The notes below the pieces were generated by a model. It searched no databases. It was not told the DNA's origin and saw nothing but the letters and a program-made list of their open reading frames with translations. Positions 14,021 to 25,839 of a stretch of DNA of 64,000 bases are shown here, piece by piece. Numbering within the stretch: position 1 is the first letter of the stretch; each line of letters opens with the position of its first letter. This stretch comes from Torreya grandis. Lineage: Eukaryota > Streptophyta > Pinopsida > Cupressales > Taxaceae. The stretch is from contig JARHVA010002126.1 in the NCBI GenBank assembly GCA_037957365.1, forward strand, positions 1,332,501-1,396,500, in the 5' to 3' direction. The position numbers and the translations under genes are program-made.

Positions 14021-15259
14021 GTTACCTCAATTTTAATAACTTCCATAATGAATTCTAATATGCACACAATGAATATTTTAAATTTATAGATGACATAAAA
14101 AGTAGAATTCATAGGTGGGATCACAAATTTAATCAAAATACACCAAAATTTACAAAATTTTAAATCAAAGATGATAATTTGATAAATGCAGACAAATTTC
14201 ATAGTGATCCTAAATGATTCCATAATTGAATTCAATGGAGATGTGGCCACTAAAATTGAAATTCACTTTACATGAACAATTATAGATATGACACAAGTGG
14301 ATGAGGAAAACAAATTCCAAATGCAAGTCTAAAAAGGAAAACAACTAGTTGGTTGAAGTTACAAGTGGTACATTGTGGTATTATAATTTTGTGAAAGGGA
14401 TAAGTTCTAGGAAGTTGGAAGCAAAAGTCATGTATTACTTATCTCTTTAATCTAAATAGGTCTATGTAAATTTATGAAATTTTTATATAAAACTAGTGAG
14501 TTTATTTTAATTTGTTTTGTTTCATGACTTAGGGATAGAACTATAAATTTTAGTTTATTTTTCATAAGTAAATTTACATGAAAGTGTTTTCAATATGCAA
14601 CAATGACCCATATTTTTTATAAATACATTGTGTTGGCTTCCATTTTAATTAAAAAGATTTGGAACATAATTCTACAAGCTTAATAAATCATTATCGATTT
14701 TCTAAGAGTTTATATTTTCCCTTTCTGCCTAAGATTAAAGATTTGTGCTTATTTAGTTTACTTTTATATTAATATGATATATATTATATATTATGAGTTA
14801 GAAACTATATATTCTTAGAAAAATAGGTATATATGTATTCATTTGAGGTAACTTTATGGCGTGTGGCTCCTAACTTTTACTCTTAATTCTTATGTCAGAT
14901 GTGCTCCTTCAAATTCATATTTGTGTTTTGTAATAGTGTTTTATCAATATCATGGTGTAATTTTAGATTATATTGTTCATTTTATTTCTACTTCATGCTC
15001 TAAAATAATGTTTATATTACTTGCTAAAGTAATAATAATATACAGAGTGGGTTAGGTTTATTCTTAAGATGAAGCATAACATGCATGATATTTAATTTAA
15101 GTGGGAAGTTTTACGCTATGGATTTAAAATTTATGGATTGAATCTTAAAGGTCCAATATTTTAAATCCTTGTTAAAAAATTCCAATGATAAAGACTTAAA
15201 TTTTAAAGGTAATAGAGAATCTTAACCTTATTATCATTAAACGGCTATTTATGTAAGGT
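14021..15259. other. Gene-free AT-rich stretch
   Basis: No gene recognised. The left edge of element A is uncertain and may lie anywhere from about 15250 to 15300. Confidence 0.5.
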
Positions 15260-15565
15260 GTTTTACCCTAATTTATATTAGTGTTTACTATTAATATAAT
15301 TAAGATAAAAGTTTTAAATGTAATTTATATTGATACGTAATGTTAGTGTATAATAATAATTGTAATCCCATGTGTTATTGTAGGTTAACTTAGGTCTCGT
15401 AATGGAAAGCTAGAGAGTATATGCAGGTAGATGAAGAGTCATATTGGAATATGAATTGAAAAATCACATCACTGGCTATTTCTTAATTTAATCTTTAATT
15501 ATAAATCAATGTAATTATAATATATTTAGTTTGCACCAAATCTTTTAATCTATATTGGCCTGACA
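15260..15565 (+). repeat. 5' LTR of element A (start approximate)
   Basis: The right end is set by TGACA at 15561-15565, one base before the primer-binding site. The terminal 200 bp align with 44620-44808. Candidate TG starts lie at about 15257 and 15283; I cannot choose between them. Confidence 0.6.
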
Positions 15566-15566
15566 A

Positions 15567-15583
15567 TGGTATCAAAGAACATG
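15567..15583 (+). other. Primer-binding site of element A
   Basis: TGGTATCAAAGAACATG follows the LTR end by one base. It matches the initiator tRNA-Met primer site (TGGTATCAGAGC) for 8 bases, then diverges. Confidence 0.65.
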
Positions 15584-16959
15584 ATTTATCTTTAATTTTC
15601 TTCCATTCATTCATACTCCATTAATTTTTTAAACAAATAAAATGTCATTGATATTTCATTTTCTCATTCCTCCACATTTATATCTGTATGACCTATGCAA
15701 GTTTGCTTCATATTAATTGTTTGAAATATATTGATAGTTGAGTTTGTTTTTAAGCATTGAAGTGGAGAATTTAAAAAATTATATTTGATGTTTCATCTTG
15801 AATACATATTCACTAAATCATAAATCTAATCTTTTGTAAGTGATGGCATGTGAATATTTGAATCAGATTATGCCTTCTGATAATAAGAGTCATTTCAACT
15901 TAGAAATTCAAATTTTTATAATATTTAATTGGATTTTTAGACTAGCATATGTTTTTTTCACACTATGCACTCCTATGTTGGACCTGCACAAATCTAATTA
16001 TGGAATCTAAATATAGTTAAAGCATTGTAATTCCCACATATATGTCATTGGAAATTCATTCATTTTTTCATCTTAAAAAATTTGAAAAACCATGCAGGAG
16101 TAAGGGAAACACCTTCAAAAAGGCTAAATATAAGTTTTATTATGGTTTTTAGTCATACATTTTATGATTTTTGAATTTTAAATAAGCATATCATAATTTT
16201 AAAGGGTCATTATTATCCTTTTTGAGATTTATTTGTTTTTTATTGTGAAAAAAGTTTATATCTCAATTTGGAGGATATTCCACATTTAATTAAGGTAAAT
16301 TTTTAATTTTTCTGACCAGAATAGTTCTTTTTTTGATATTAAGTAAGATTTGAAAACAAATAAAATTATGTAAACACACAAACAAATCACAACATTCGTT
16401 ATCAACAATGCCCATGGTTCACATTTATTATACAAGTTATCATTGTTAAACTAATACAATTATATCCTAACATAGATGCAAAAATAGTGTTCATGGTTGA
16501 TTACCTATAAACCACCAAGAAGAAGTAAGAAAAAATTCATTTTACCATTTCCCTCATTACCCAATTTTGACTATTGCTATATGTAAATTCAATTTATAAA
16601 CAAGATTAATATGAATATATAGTGTTATCATGCTATGTACAAGGAATTCTCATTAAATGAGTTTAGTAGATAAAGAAAATATTTTTTACACATTGCCTAG
16701 GTACTATATAACATTATGTTCTCATGTGATTTAAAATTTATTTCACATACCACCAGGTATATAGAAATGATGATATTCTTCTACATACCAATGGGTATAT
16801 GACAAGGGTGACCATATAGAGATGTTTGGTATATCAGTTAGGTGGTATATATAAGTGGGGACTTTTCTAGTCTAATAACGAACCATTCTATCTCTTGATA
16901 CCAAAAACATTTGTTATATAAAAATTATTGTTGGCACAACCCTATTTAGGAATGGAAAC
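15584..16959 (+). other. Element A leader, no recognised domain
   Basis: Non-coding or too decayed to read. It contains repeated CATACCA(C/A)...GGTATAT phrases around 16745-16850. Confidence 0.4.
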
Positions 16960-17813
16960 TTATTATAAGGGTCTAGATAGGTGGATAACACACTGAGATT
17001 CAATGATTTGTGGTTCAACATCTATGATGATAATGATCAACCTATCGAACCAAAAGATGAAAAGGACATACCATCATGGAAAAGTAATAACTTTAAAGTA
17101 TTAGCCTTGATGATGGACTCAATTGATTCATATGTGTTTATTCATATTAAAGAGTGAAACACTCCTTGGGATTATTTTCACAAATTCAAGTAACTACATG
17201 ATTCCCACTTAGAATTAGATTTCACAAATCTATAGTTAAAATTATTCAATCTAGAGTTGTAAAATGGGTATGTCATGAGTTTGAATCTTAATCCTATGTA
17301 GTGAAGCATGACTCTTATGAAGATATCATAAAAATTGATGTATGTATGGCATCCTTCATGAAGGATATTCTTCTTACATACTCAGCCTACTTGGAGTCAT
17401 TGCAAGTAAGTGATTTTTTTAAGACTCACATTTGATCAATTTTTTAAGAAAATGGTTAAAAGAGAAAAAAATTAGAATAAAACTAGATTCCACTAGAGAA
17501 AGAATTTGTTATGTAAATCAAAATTGAAATTATTTTAAGAATATAAAAAACTATTAGGGTAAAGGGAAGAACAAAGGGCGAGGAGAAAATTTTGGTAAAA
17601 AAATCCAACATCAATAAAATATGAATGATAAACAACACTTATATTGAAAACATTATGATAGAAAAGGGATTCATGAGAAACATGCATGTATGACATCATG
17701 GGAGAAAATTGAATCCTACATAAAAAAACTAGAAAATGAGAAAAAGAAAAACTTAGAATTAGATTCAATTTATTTCTCTTGTAATTTATTTTTTCCATAA
17801 TATATGAATTATA
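16960..17813 (+). pseudogene. Element A gag remnant
   Basis: Copia Gag, badly decayed. Around 16990-17170 one frame reads RFNDLWFNIYDD, then SWKSNNFKVLALMM and PWDYFHKFK, matching the N-terminal Gag pattern (LDLW..., then a Trp and an ALAL-type helix, then W..L). Around 17640-17760 a knuckle-like HYDRKGIHEKHAC followed by a charged helix (KKLENEKKKN) is probably the zinc knuckle with two cysteines lost. It ends where element B is inserted. Confidence 0.55.
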
Positions 17814-19741
17814 TGTTGGAGATTTTTTAGTGATATCATGGAGGTGTCTAGATGAGTGGATGAAGTGTCTTGATAATCTAAGTATCAATGACAAAGTGTG
17901 TAGTGTGCTTGTTCTAGTATGCTTGAACTAGACTTGGTTGATCTTTAATTTTGGCATTATTAGGGATGTTTAGGGATGAGTATGGTGATTTGAGGATATG
18001 AAATAGGTCATATAAGAGGTCTTTTATTATTTGAATGCTTGTGTGCATGAGTGGATTTAATCTGGTAGTTCATAGTTTTCATCTACACATAACTAAGTTC
18101 TATGATAGAAAAATCTAAGTAAGAAATTTGCTAACATCAAGATTACCATATATGGATGATTTAGGTGGATTTGGTCATATGGGTGTGATCAGATTTGTCC
18201 CAAGTTTCTATGGTCCATGTTTCAGGTCATGCAAGTGAGTGGAGCAAAAGATATAACTATGCAAAGTTGGCTTCCCAAGTAGTTTGTAATGCTTTCCCAT
18301 ACTTAACCAAATTTGCAAGGGAGATCTAACAGTTCATGTTTAATCACATCACAAATCAATGAAAAAAAATGAATATGAGATTAATGTCTAATTTTAAGAA
18401 GAGTCAAGTAATTAGTTTGATAGAGATATATTTCACATGTGTGAAGAATCTAGGAGCAACTTGATATATGAATGGATTCCCCTATTAAAGATCATATGGT
18501 TTAAATTTTAGGACATGTGATTGAACATATAAATAGTTATTAAGGTTAAAATTTGGCATTCTAGATAGATTATAGAAGTTCTCATACTTAGCCAAATTTG
18601 CAAAAGGTAAAGTTTAGGACCAAATAAGGATCTAACTATGAGCGGGCGTTCATACAGATACAAATTTATGATGATATTGAGTCAAAGAGGTCAAAGTGTT
18701 TGATGTTTAAGCAACTTAAATATCGAGCTACTTAGAAGAGATTGATGAATCATGTTTGTTCGAAATTATTAAGAAGCAACAAGATGATGATAAGTGCTCA
18801 ATGTTTAGTGTTTAGAAGGCACATGAGGGTGCCAAGTTTTGTAATCATGGGAGTTTTGATTAAGATCTAATAGTGGGCATTGTAAGATAAATATCTATCT
18901 AATATAAGGAGATCAATCATGCATATTTGTTTAAATGATGTGAGGATACGAGATGATATCAAAGTGTTTGATGTTTAACTATGACCATTGGCATTTGAAT
19001 TTAGTAAAAAGAAAAACTAGTCTGCAGTGTTTGAGCCATAACTTTTGATCTAGGATGAAATTAAAGGTGTAGTAAAAATAAAAGTTGTAGAGGAATTCAA
19101 GTCACATATATAAAACCTATTTAAAATGTTTGAATGTTTATATAATAAAATTTATTGATTTCTAAATTTGACTATGTGTTTTAACCATGGCCTATAAGTG
19201 ACCCAAAAATGATATTTTGAGTTGTTTTGTTGGTATTTAGATGTTTCAAGGGGACTTAGCTATTGAAGAGTGTTGTATATTATCTAAGGATGATCTCTAT
19301 GGAATTTATGGGTTTGAACAATCCATATTTTGTATGAACAAATTCTTATAATTTGACTATTTATTCATTCATGGTGTTCTTGTGTATAAGGATAATATTT
19401 GAGTAGATTGAGCATATATATAGGAGTGTTGTGATGTATATGATCATTTGAAGACATCAAAGGGGTCATGTGGAGTGGACCTATGCTTTTTTAAATGGTT
19501 TAATAGATCTAAATAATACCTATAAGGGTTATTAAGGCCTAATTGAAATAGGTAGTTCCTTAAGGGTGACCCATGGATTCTATGGCCGATATATGAGAAT
19601 GGTATTGAGCTATGTATTCATATGATATAAGCCTTAAGGGTTAAGTATTTTCAAAATTATAACTAAGAATAAAATGATCATGAAATCTCTATAAAAGGTG
19701 AAATCAAATGTGTTGATTTCTAGACTTGGGAGAAGAGGGGG

Positions 19742-19755
19742 GTGTGTGTGTGTGT
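19742..19755 (+). repeat. (GT)7 tract in B 5' LTR
   Basis: Fourteen bases of GT, flanked by ACTTGGGAGAAGAGG and TTGAA. It is the positional counterpart of (GT)47 at 40316-40409 in the 3' LTR. Confidence 0.9.
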
Positions 19756-20088
19756 TGAAGAGCAAAGGAAAGAAGAAAGGGGGGGTACCTAGTGGATGGG
19801 TTGTAGAGTAGATCAGGTTGATGACTATGTATATGACTTTTAGTTCAAATTTATGATGTCATAAAAGTGATCTTGTAGGTTTGAAGATTGAGGATGAGGG
19901 AAGAGTTTAGACTGATCCAAAAGGATGTTTTAGATACCTTGAGTGTGAGTGAAGGATAGATGATGTCTATATGAGATTGGTGGTTTATTTGAGAGGAATA
20001 TCAGAGTGTGGTCTATGTATATGATCATTTGGTCATGTTGTTGAGTTTGTGATAAATTTGTTGTTGAGAAGTGTAGAGTGATCTAAAA

Positions 20089-20093
20089 GGTGG
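20089..20093 (+). other. Target-site duplication of element C, left copy
   Basis: GGTGG here, AGTGG at 35108-35112 (one mismatch). The uninterrupted copy in the 3' LTR of B reads AAAAGGTGGTTTTGG at about 40736-40750, confirming the empty site. Confidence 0.85.
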
Positions 20094-20449
20094 TGTTTCT
20101 ACTCATTTTTTGCTTTTTTTACATTCAGAAGAAATAAGAAACTAAAGACAATGGTCAGGGGTTAGATGATACCCAGATGAAGTTGCACACCGTATCTAGA
20201 TGATTGAAGGATCTCCTCTTTGGCTATGGAGGACAACACCTATAGATAAGAAAGACTTAAACAAACAAAATGTTAGATGATATGTGGTGAACTGCCAAGC
20301 AAAGCTCGGTCCCAAAAGTGCAAAGACTTCTTTGAGGGATGACGGTCCACTTATTTGACAAAAGAGTGTTGCTAGAAAGATAAATAATGAAAGGCTAAAG
20401 AAGATAAATAGATAATGCATACCTAATTCCTACACTTTACCTCTCATAG

Positions 20450-20525
20450 TCACCGACGTCGATTAGTCTGCCGTCATTGGTTGGTCAATGTTACTGACGT
20501 CAGTTAGGCTATCGACGCCGATAGG
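20450..20525. repeat. Palindromic motif cluster 1 (C 3' LTR)
   Basis: CACCGACGTCGAT, TACTGACGTCAGTTA and ATCGACGCCGAT occur within 75 bp. The consensus ACYGAYRTCRGT is self-complementary. Confidence 0.75.
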
Positions 20526-21069
20526 GGCAATGGGCTTTGGATGGGTTTCTAGTTGATGTCTTTGGTCGACAGAGGAGTTTGGTAATTTGGAGGTCTGTGC
20601 AGGGTGGCAGGGAGGTCAATAGAGTCTTAAGGTGGCCAAAGGTAGATGTTATGTGTGAGATGAGGGTCAGGATAAGAAGAAGGCTTTTCAGCCTCTCCAG
20701 GGAGAAAGCCGGGTTTGGTCTCAACAGTACTTACTTAGAAATAGTAAATTGACTAATTACCAATCCATTCTAAAGATACTGAAATGAAAGGTAGAAGAAT
20801 ACTTAGCTCTTGCCTAATGAAGAACTAGAGGTGTTTGAACACCTGTACCTATTGTGGCTTGATGCTAAAGACCTCGTGCAATATCCAATCCAATCTGGAG
20901 TGAGTTCTATAGAGTTTCTATAGCCTGAAGAATGATGATAGAATGTTGATGCCTCATCCTAAAGCTTGCCTTTGATATGTAAGGAGTCAAGGAGTAAGAG
21001 AATTCAGATCCTGGGAGCAAGAGAATTCACAGTCGAGCTATAGTCAAGGTTGGAATTTAGTTTTAAGCA

Positions 21070-21120
21070 ACTGACGTCAGTGATACCGCTGGCATCGGTC
21101 GACTGTTAACTGATGTCAGC
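21070..21120. repeat. Palindromic motif cluster 2 (C 3' LTR)
   Basis: AACTGACGTCAGTG, GCTGGCATCGGT and AACTGATGTCAGC within 50 bp. The 5' LTR counterpart is 34740-34790. Confidence 0.7.
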
Positions 21121-21433
21121 GGCTAGAGAATGGGAAAAAAGGCTATTTTTAGCCTTTTACCCATTCTTCCATCTACCAAGTTCGGTTGTCATTGTTAAAA
21201 GGTCCAAAGGTAGGTTTAATAGGCATGAGAATTAGTGGGAGAGTTAAAATTAGGTCTTAGGTAATTATGATTAGTCATAGGGTGATAAATGGCCTAAGAG
21301 CTAGGAATCCAAGGTGAGGTGTCTAGGGGGATTATTAATTTAAAATAATTATTTTAAATTAATAAAGTATATGTTAGGCATGTTAAAGTTAGAAAGGGAC
21401 CAAGGGGGGGTTGACACTATTTTGGTGTCTACA

Positions 21434-21449
21434 TTTGCCCCTTTTTGTC
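21434..21449 (-). other. Polypurine tract of element C
   Basis: On the minus strand ACAAAAAGGGGCAAA abuts the LTR start TGTAGACACC. It fixes the element's orientation as minus. Confidence 0.8.
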
Positions 21450-22458
21450 TTGTTGGTTGTTCTAACGAACTGCAAGACAAAAATAGGAGTAAGTTGCCCC
21501 AGGTATGGGATGAGGTGTAGGTTAACCCAGGTAAGGGATGAGGTATTCTCCCTCAAAGTGGGAGTCAAGGGAAGGTAACCTGATATCGGGTGCCGATATG
21601 ATAGGTAGTGGATGTGTATGGTGAAGTTAGAGTGTGAACGTTGCAATAGTTGGGATTGCATGTATACCACTTTACGTGATAGATAGGTCAAATTGTCACA
21701 GTCAAAGGTCAAGGAGTGTTAAAATCAAAATAACTAGTCCTGAACATTTAGTCATAGCTGATTGGGTTAAATGATCAGAGTTGTAGCTCCAATGGTCGTC
21801 ATGTTCCAAGTATCTCAGGCTCAGGAAGTGCTCCTGGAAAACACAAAAATGTCACAAATATTGAGGATCAACTAGAGCATGATCTAAAAATATGTGTGAG
21901 GGTCATAATGTGGGTTGCATATAATTTGCTAACTATTTGTGAGGTAGCCTATATGAAAAACAACCAAGGCAAAGTTGTCTCAGAAGTGGTCGTGGTCTAA
22001 GGAGATAGTCGCGATCTCCAAAGTCATTGGTCGAGTTGGGTTGAGTCATGGTATGATCTCAGGTGGCATGTGTTGTGGTCAGGGAGATGTATGTGATCTC
22101 CAATGTGCCCCATGAGAACTTTAGGTAACTCATTCAGTGTTAGGGCTGGTTGCTTGGTCATGATTTTGGGTTGGTATATATAGTCGGTCAAGGGAGCAGT
22201 CTACATTGTTAGTTTATGACCTCTGAATAAGTATCCCAGTTTTTATGTTTTTTTTTTTGTTTTTGACTGGTCTTTTGGTCATGGACTTGGCTATAGAGGT
22301 TTGGAGGTTTCCCTTTTTATTAAGACAAAGCATTCATGCTTTACAAAAGGGTTGACTAATGTTTGTATGGAAAAAGGGTTGAAAGGAATAGGGATGAGGA
22401 TGATGGGGGTTACCCAAGGGATGAGATCAAGTTAAACGTCAAGTGAATGAGTAATTGA
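21450..22458 (-). other. Element C 3' untranslated region
   Basis: Non-coding sequence between the end of integrase and the polypurine tract. The open frame at 21389-21712 crosses the LTR edge and is not a gene. Confidence 0.55.
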
Positions 22459-22968
22459 TTAACAGTAAAATGGTTGAAGATGCAAGGCATTAAGGGGCTT
22501 AGGTTCTACCTGGCCTTCAAGAGAAGATAGATGATAAGTCCCTGATCCATACTTGTGCATTATGATATAAGGTCTGAGCCAATTAGGAGCAAACTTGTCT
22601 CGTTTACTTCTTTCCATATTGGTCAAATGTTGGTTTTCTTTGAGGACAAGATCTATAATTTTAAAATCTTGTTCTCTCAGAATTTTATTATAGGCATGTT
22701 GGATGCAATTTTGGTAGATATAGAGATGGTTGAGGGCAGTAAGGTGATGTTCATCAAGTAACTCAAGTTGAGCCAACCGATCTTGATGAAAGTCATCATT
22801 AGAAAGTATGTCATGCCAAGAGATGCATAAAGAAGGTATTTGTATTTCAAGAGGTAGGACAACATCTATTCCATACACTAAAGAGAAAGGTGTAGCACCC
22901 ATACGGGTTCGGATGTTAGTGCGGTAGGCCCACAAAGTGAAGGGAATGTGAATGTGCCAATCCCTTCT
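22459..22968 (-). pseudogene. Element C integrase, C-terminal half
   Basis: Open minus-strand frame of 158 codons (22935-22459), extending upstream to 22968. WAYRTNIRTRMGATPFSLVY is the end of the integrase core; LVLKENQHLTNM and FAPNWLRPYIIMHKYGSGTY form the C-terminal chromodomain-free integrase tail of plant gypsy elements. The upstream frame (RDWHIHIPFTL) continues exactly in frame with 27578-27951 once D and one 5-bp target copy are removed. This half has no stop, unlike the rest of C. Confidence 0.9.
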
Positions 22969-23846
22969 TATTAGGGATGAAAGTCTAGAACAACAAACAA
23001 CTCTGATTCCAACTTGTCAGGATCTTGCTCCTCAATAAGAGCATAATATGATTACCTTGTATTAGCAACTAAACACAAAATTATACCAGAATGAACAAGT
23101 AACTAGAATTCACAATAGCATAGAATATGAGAGACAATACACAATCTTGTATTAATACTCATGCCAGAAGGAAATACAATGAAGATGCCACAATCTTCCA
23201 CACCTCTCAAATGTACATATCTCTTTCCCTCAAGAGTTCACTCTCCTACCAAAAATGGTCCCAACACACAACTCAAACACAGAGTTGGTATTCACCTCCA
23301 ACCAGTCAGTAATAACCATGCCAGTACACAAGTACTCAAAGTACTTCAAGTAGATCTCCCATGAACCTGCAACAACCTGCAACTCAAATGATCTTACTTA
23401 CCATGTAGAACTTCTCCTTTATCTTACAACAACCTGCAGATCAAATTATTCTTACAATTGGAAGGATCTACCTTGCCTTCCTCTTTTGCTCATGTTATAA
23501 TACATGCCAATGGGTCTATAAATAGATCCCATACTAAACAATAACATAGACTTCTAATTTACAATAATTAGACACGCAACTCCAAGACCAAAAATAGTCT
23601 TTACATGCAAACAAACGGTTCAACAAACTAACTATTCATGCAATGAATAGTTTTGGAACTGCACAGGTGACCGACGTCAGTCCCTATCTACCTAGAGATG
23701 ACCGACGGCCGACTCTTGCCGATGTCGATTGCCCATCTGTTCACCCCTGACTGATGTCAGTTGGCCTGACCAATGCCGATGACTGTGACACTCAGCAACT
23801 CCTCCATGTCTGCATACAGTGAAGCTTTTATCTGCACAACCTAACA
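22969..23846 (-). repeat. 3' LTR of element D (878 bp)
   Basis: Minus strand TGTTAGGTTGTGCAG to CATCCCTAATA; the end should read TAACA, so a C-to-T (plus-strand G-to-A) change hit the terminus. It aligns with 26696-27577. It holds a cluster of the palindromic motif (23665-23785). Confidence 0.9.
23665..23785. repeat. Palindromic motif cluster 3 (D 3' LTR)
   Basis: GACCGACGTCAGTC, GACCGACGGCCGACTC, GCCGATGTCGATT, GACTGATGTCAGTTG and CCAATGCCGATGA, spaced 20-35 bp. The counterpart in the other D LTR is 27400-27500. Confidence 0.75.
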
Positions 23847-23860
23847 ATCTCCCACTTGGA
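23847..23860 (-). other. Polypurine tract of element D
   Basis: Minus strand CCAAGTGGGAGAT directly before the 3' LTR start TGTTAGG. Confidence 0.85.
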
Positions 23861-23929
23861 GATAAATAAATGCACCTATACCTATACCTATACATCATCT
23901 AGTTTGTTCCTTGGCTTTGTACCCCTCTT

Positions 23930-24200
23930 CAAGATCACTCTTGAAGACCAACCACCACAAATCCTATGGTGCACCTCCTGTCATCCAAATCACCTACCAC
24001 ATCCACATCTACAAACCCATGTAGAAAATAACTTGACCCTGCATAGCATGTGCACCTACTGTTGGTCCCTCTCAGATACCTGAGAATCCACTAAACTGTC
24101 CTCTAGTGCTTCTTTCTCAGATTGACCCCAAACTCACTGATAGATCCCACTACTTGGGAAATTTTAGGTTTAGTACATACCATGCACTTAACCTCATTAT
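23930..24200 (-). pseudogene. Element D RNase H remnant
   Basis: Minus-strand reading gives MVCTKPKISQVVGSISEFGV, then WILRYLRGTNS and GFVDVDVVGDLDDRRCTIGF. These match the conserved copia stretch from the end of reverse transcriptase into RNase H (MVCTRPDIA..., WILRYLRGT, DADMAGDLD). The first RNase H aspartates are partly changed to valine. Frameshifts and stops are frequent. Confidence 0.8.
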
Positions 24201-24479
24201 ATGAATCAAGACACTAATCATAGAACTATCCAACCATCGGCATGCTAACCAGTTTCACACAATCATCTGAAGACAAAGTCAACCTGTGACTTTCCATGTC
24301 TCTAAAACACACTCATGCCAAAGAATCTTGCTGCTCCCAGATTCCTCATGACACACCTCTAAACTAACTTTACCTTTAGTTCAGCAACTCCCTATATGTG
24401 TAACCCTGCAACAAGCACACAATACAATAACAGGATAATGTAGCTAATATTATCCAACCTGATAAAGAGAAACACAATG

Positions 24480-24735
24480 GTCAAACCTCCATTATCTTGC
24501 AGCTTACTCAAGACCATATACCATGGCCTTCCATCTCACGTGTCCATTCCCACTCTTCTTTATCTTAAACATCCATTTGTCTCTCAATGCTTTCTTCCAG
24601 CTGGCAATTCCACCAAAAAACACCCACTTGGTTCTTCTCTAAGGAATCACATTCCTCATCCATGCCAAGCTCCCACTGTTTCTTGGATTCTACCTGCTCT
24701 GCTTCTTTAATAACTTCTTGGTTCTTTAACCATCA
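24480..24735 (-). pseudogene. Element D reverse transcriptase N-terminal remnant
   Basis: Minus strand, across frameshifts: KKQWELGMDEECDSLEKNQ, then VELPAGRKALRDKWMFKIKK. These are the copia reverse transcriptase start (AM.EE.DSL..N, LP.GKKAL..KW..K.K). The catalytic palm with YVDD is not found between here and the RNase H remnant, so it was deleted or scrambled. Confidence 0.75.
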
Positions 24736-24849
24736 ATGAGCAACAAGTAATGTAAAGAAGGGAAATGATGAATTTGAGGCTTACCCTTTAAGTCCTCCAT
24801 ATGGGTGCTTGAGACTCCTTGATAGCTTGCTATTCGCCCAAAATCCATC

Positions 24850-25036
24850 TCAGTGACTGATGTCGGTCACATCTCAGTCTGCACCTGATCAACATCAGTT
24901 CCATGTGACTACCTCATCACCAGCGTTAGTTCCCCCTGACCGATGTTGGTGTTTATTTTTCTAGAGTCACCGACATCGGGCTACACATAGTCGACATCGA
25001 TCCTTGTCTAGATGCTGACCCTAGTTTTCTAACCGA
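24850..25036. repeat. Palindromic motif cluster 4 (inside D, where integrase is missing)
   Basis: GACTGATGTCGGTC, GATCAACATCAGTT, CACCAGCGTTAGTT, GACCGATGTTGGTG, CACCGACATCGGG, GTCGACATCGAT and AACCGACGTCAGTC follow each other at roughly 20-35 bp. Confidence 0.75.
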
Positions 25037-25038
25037 CG

Positions 25039-25735
25039 TCAGTCTCTATGTTTTACTTGTGAGTGATGACTTTTACCCATGAGCTCCTTTTGGATCAAAC
25101 CCTTGTCCATATGAACCTTGCTCTGCTCAGAATTCTTCAGCCCCTTGCACTGATCTCTGTCTGTCATCTTCTCCTTGAAAACCAAGACTTTCCTGTTCTT
25201 GTCACGAACATCAAATTTCTCAAGAAACGTCACTTTCTTCCTTTGCTTGCAGAAATATCGATCCATGCTTTTCAAATCTGAAAGTATACCCTTTGACTCA
25301 AGAACATGCATCCCCTTCTTATTCATGTGACCAAGCCTATTAAGCCACATCTTCAAATCTACAGTTGAAGTAGATAAATCAAAAGGAGAATCAGTAATAC
25401 AAGTAGATAAATAAAGCATACCTACTTTCTTACCTCTTACTACAACAAGTGCACCCTTGGAAAATTTCCAAGAGTCTACTATGAGAGTTACTGTGCAACC
25501 CTCATCACCCAACTTTCCAACAAAAATCAAATTCTACTTCAGGACTGGGACATGCATGACCTCCTTCAACACCCGTGTGTTGCCCGTCTGCAATTTTAGC
25601 TTCACTTTTCCTTTACCAACCATTTGACAAGGCTTACCATCCCCTAAATAAATTTCTCCAAAGTCTCCCTGGACATATTCATGAAAAAATTCCCTATTTG
25701 GGGATGCATTGAAAGAGGCACCAGAATCTAAAACC
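25039..25735 (-). pseudogene. Element D protease and pre-integrase region
   Basis: On the minus strand the protease active site VLDSGASF reads intact at about 25709-25735, just after a TAG. The open frame 25530-25039 holds ITDSPFDLSTSTVDLKMW and NRLGHMNKKGM, the Gag-pre-integrase domain with the conserved RLGH motif. The start of integrase follows (KQRKKVTFLEKF, like the family's GKQ-R-VSF). The integrase catalytic core is absent, replaced by the motif cluster at 24850-25036. Confidence 0.85.
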
Positions 25736-25839
25736 TAAGATTCTACTTTATCCAAGGAACATACTAGAGCATCTTGTGCAACAATACCTACAATAATACC
25801 TATAACATCTGTAACATCTACTTCTTTAGTTCCTTCTTG

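Larger units (their letters stand above)
17814..20093 (+). repeat. 5' LTR of element B, first part
   Basis: It starts TGTTGGAGATTTTTTAGTGA and aligns along its length with 38366-40746. It stops at AAAAGGTGG, where element C is inserted; the sequence resumes at 35108. Confidence 0.85.
20094..21433 (-). repeat. 3' LTR of element C (1340 bp)
   Basis: On the minus strand it runs TGTAGACACCAAAATAGTGT to AGTAGAAACA. It aligns end to end with 33785-35107, mostly with transition differences (by eye near 10% in the first 150 bp). It contains two clusters of the ACYGAYRTCRGT motif (20450-20525, 21070-21120). The short open frames at 20509-20752 are repeated in the other LTR and are not genes. Confidence 0.9.

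Noticed and set aside
17535..17894. Minus-strand open frame of 119 codons
   Set aside because: Crosses the A/B junction and is antisense to the Gag remnant of A.
20509..20752. Pair of about 71-codon open frames on both strands, repeated at 34176-34425
   Set aside because: They lie inside the two LTRs of element C, so the duplication reflects LTR identity, not a conserved gene.
23127..23364. Open frames in D LTR repeated at 26889-27092
   Set aside because: Same LTR duplicated; no protein family resemblance.
24477..24710. Plus-strand open frame of 77 codons
   Set aside because: Antisense of the D reverse transcriptase remnant, which carries the recognisable motifs.
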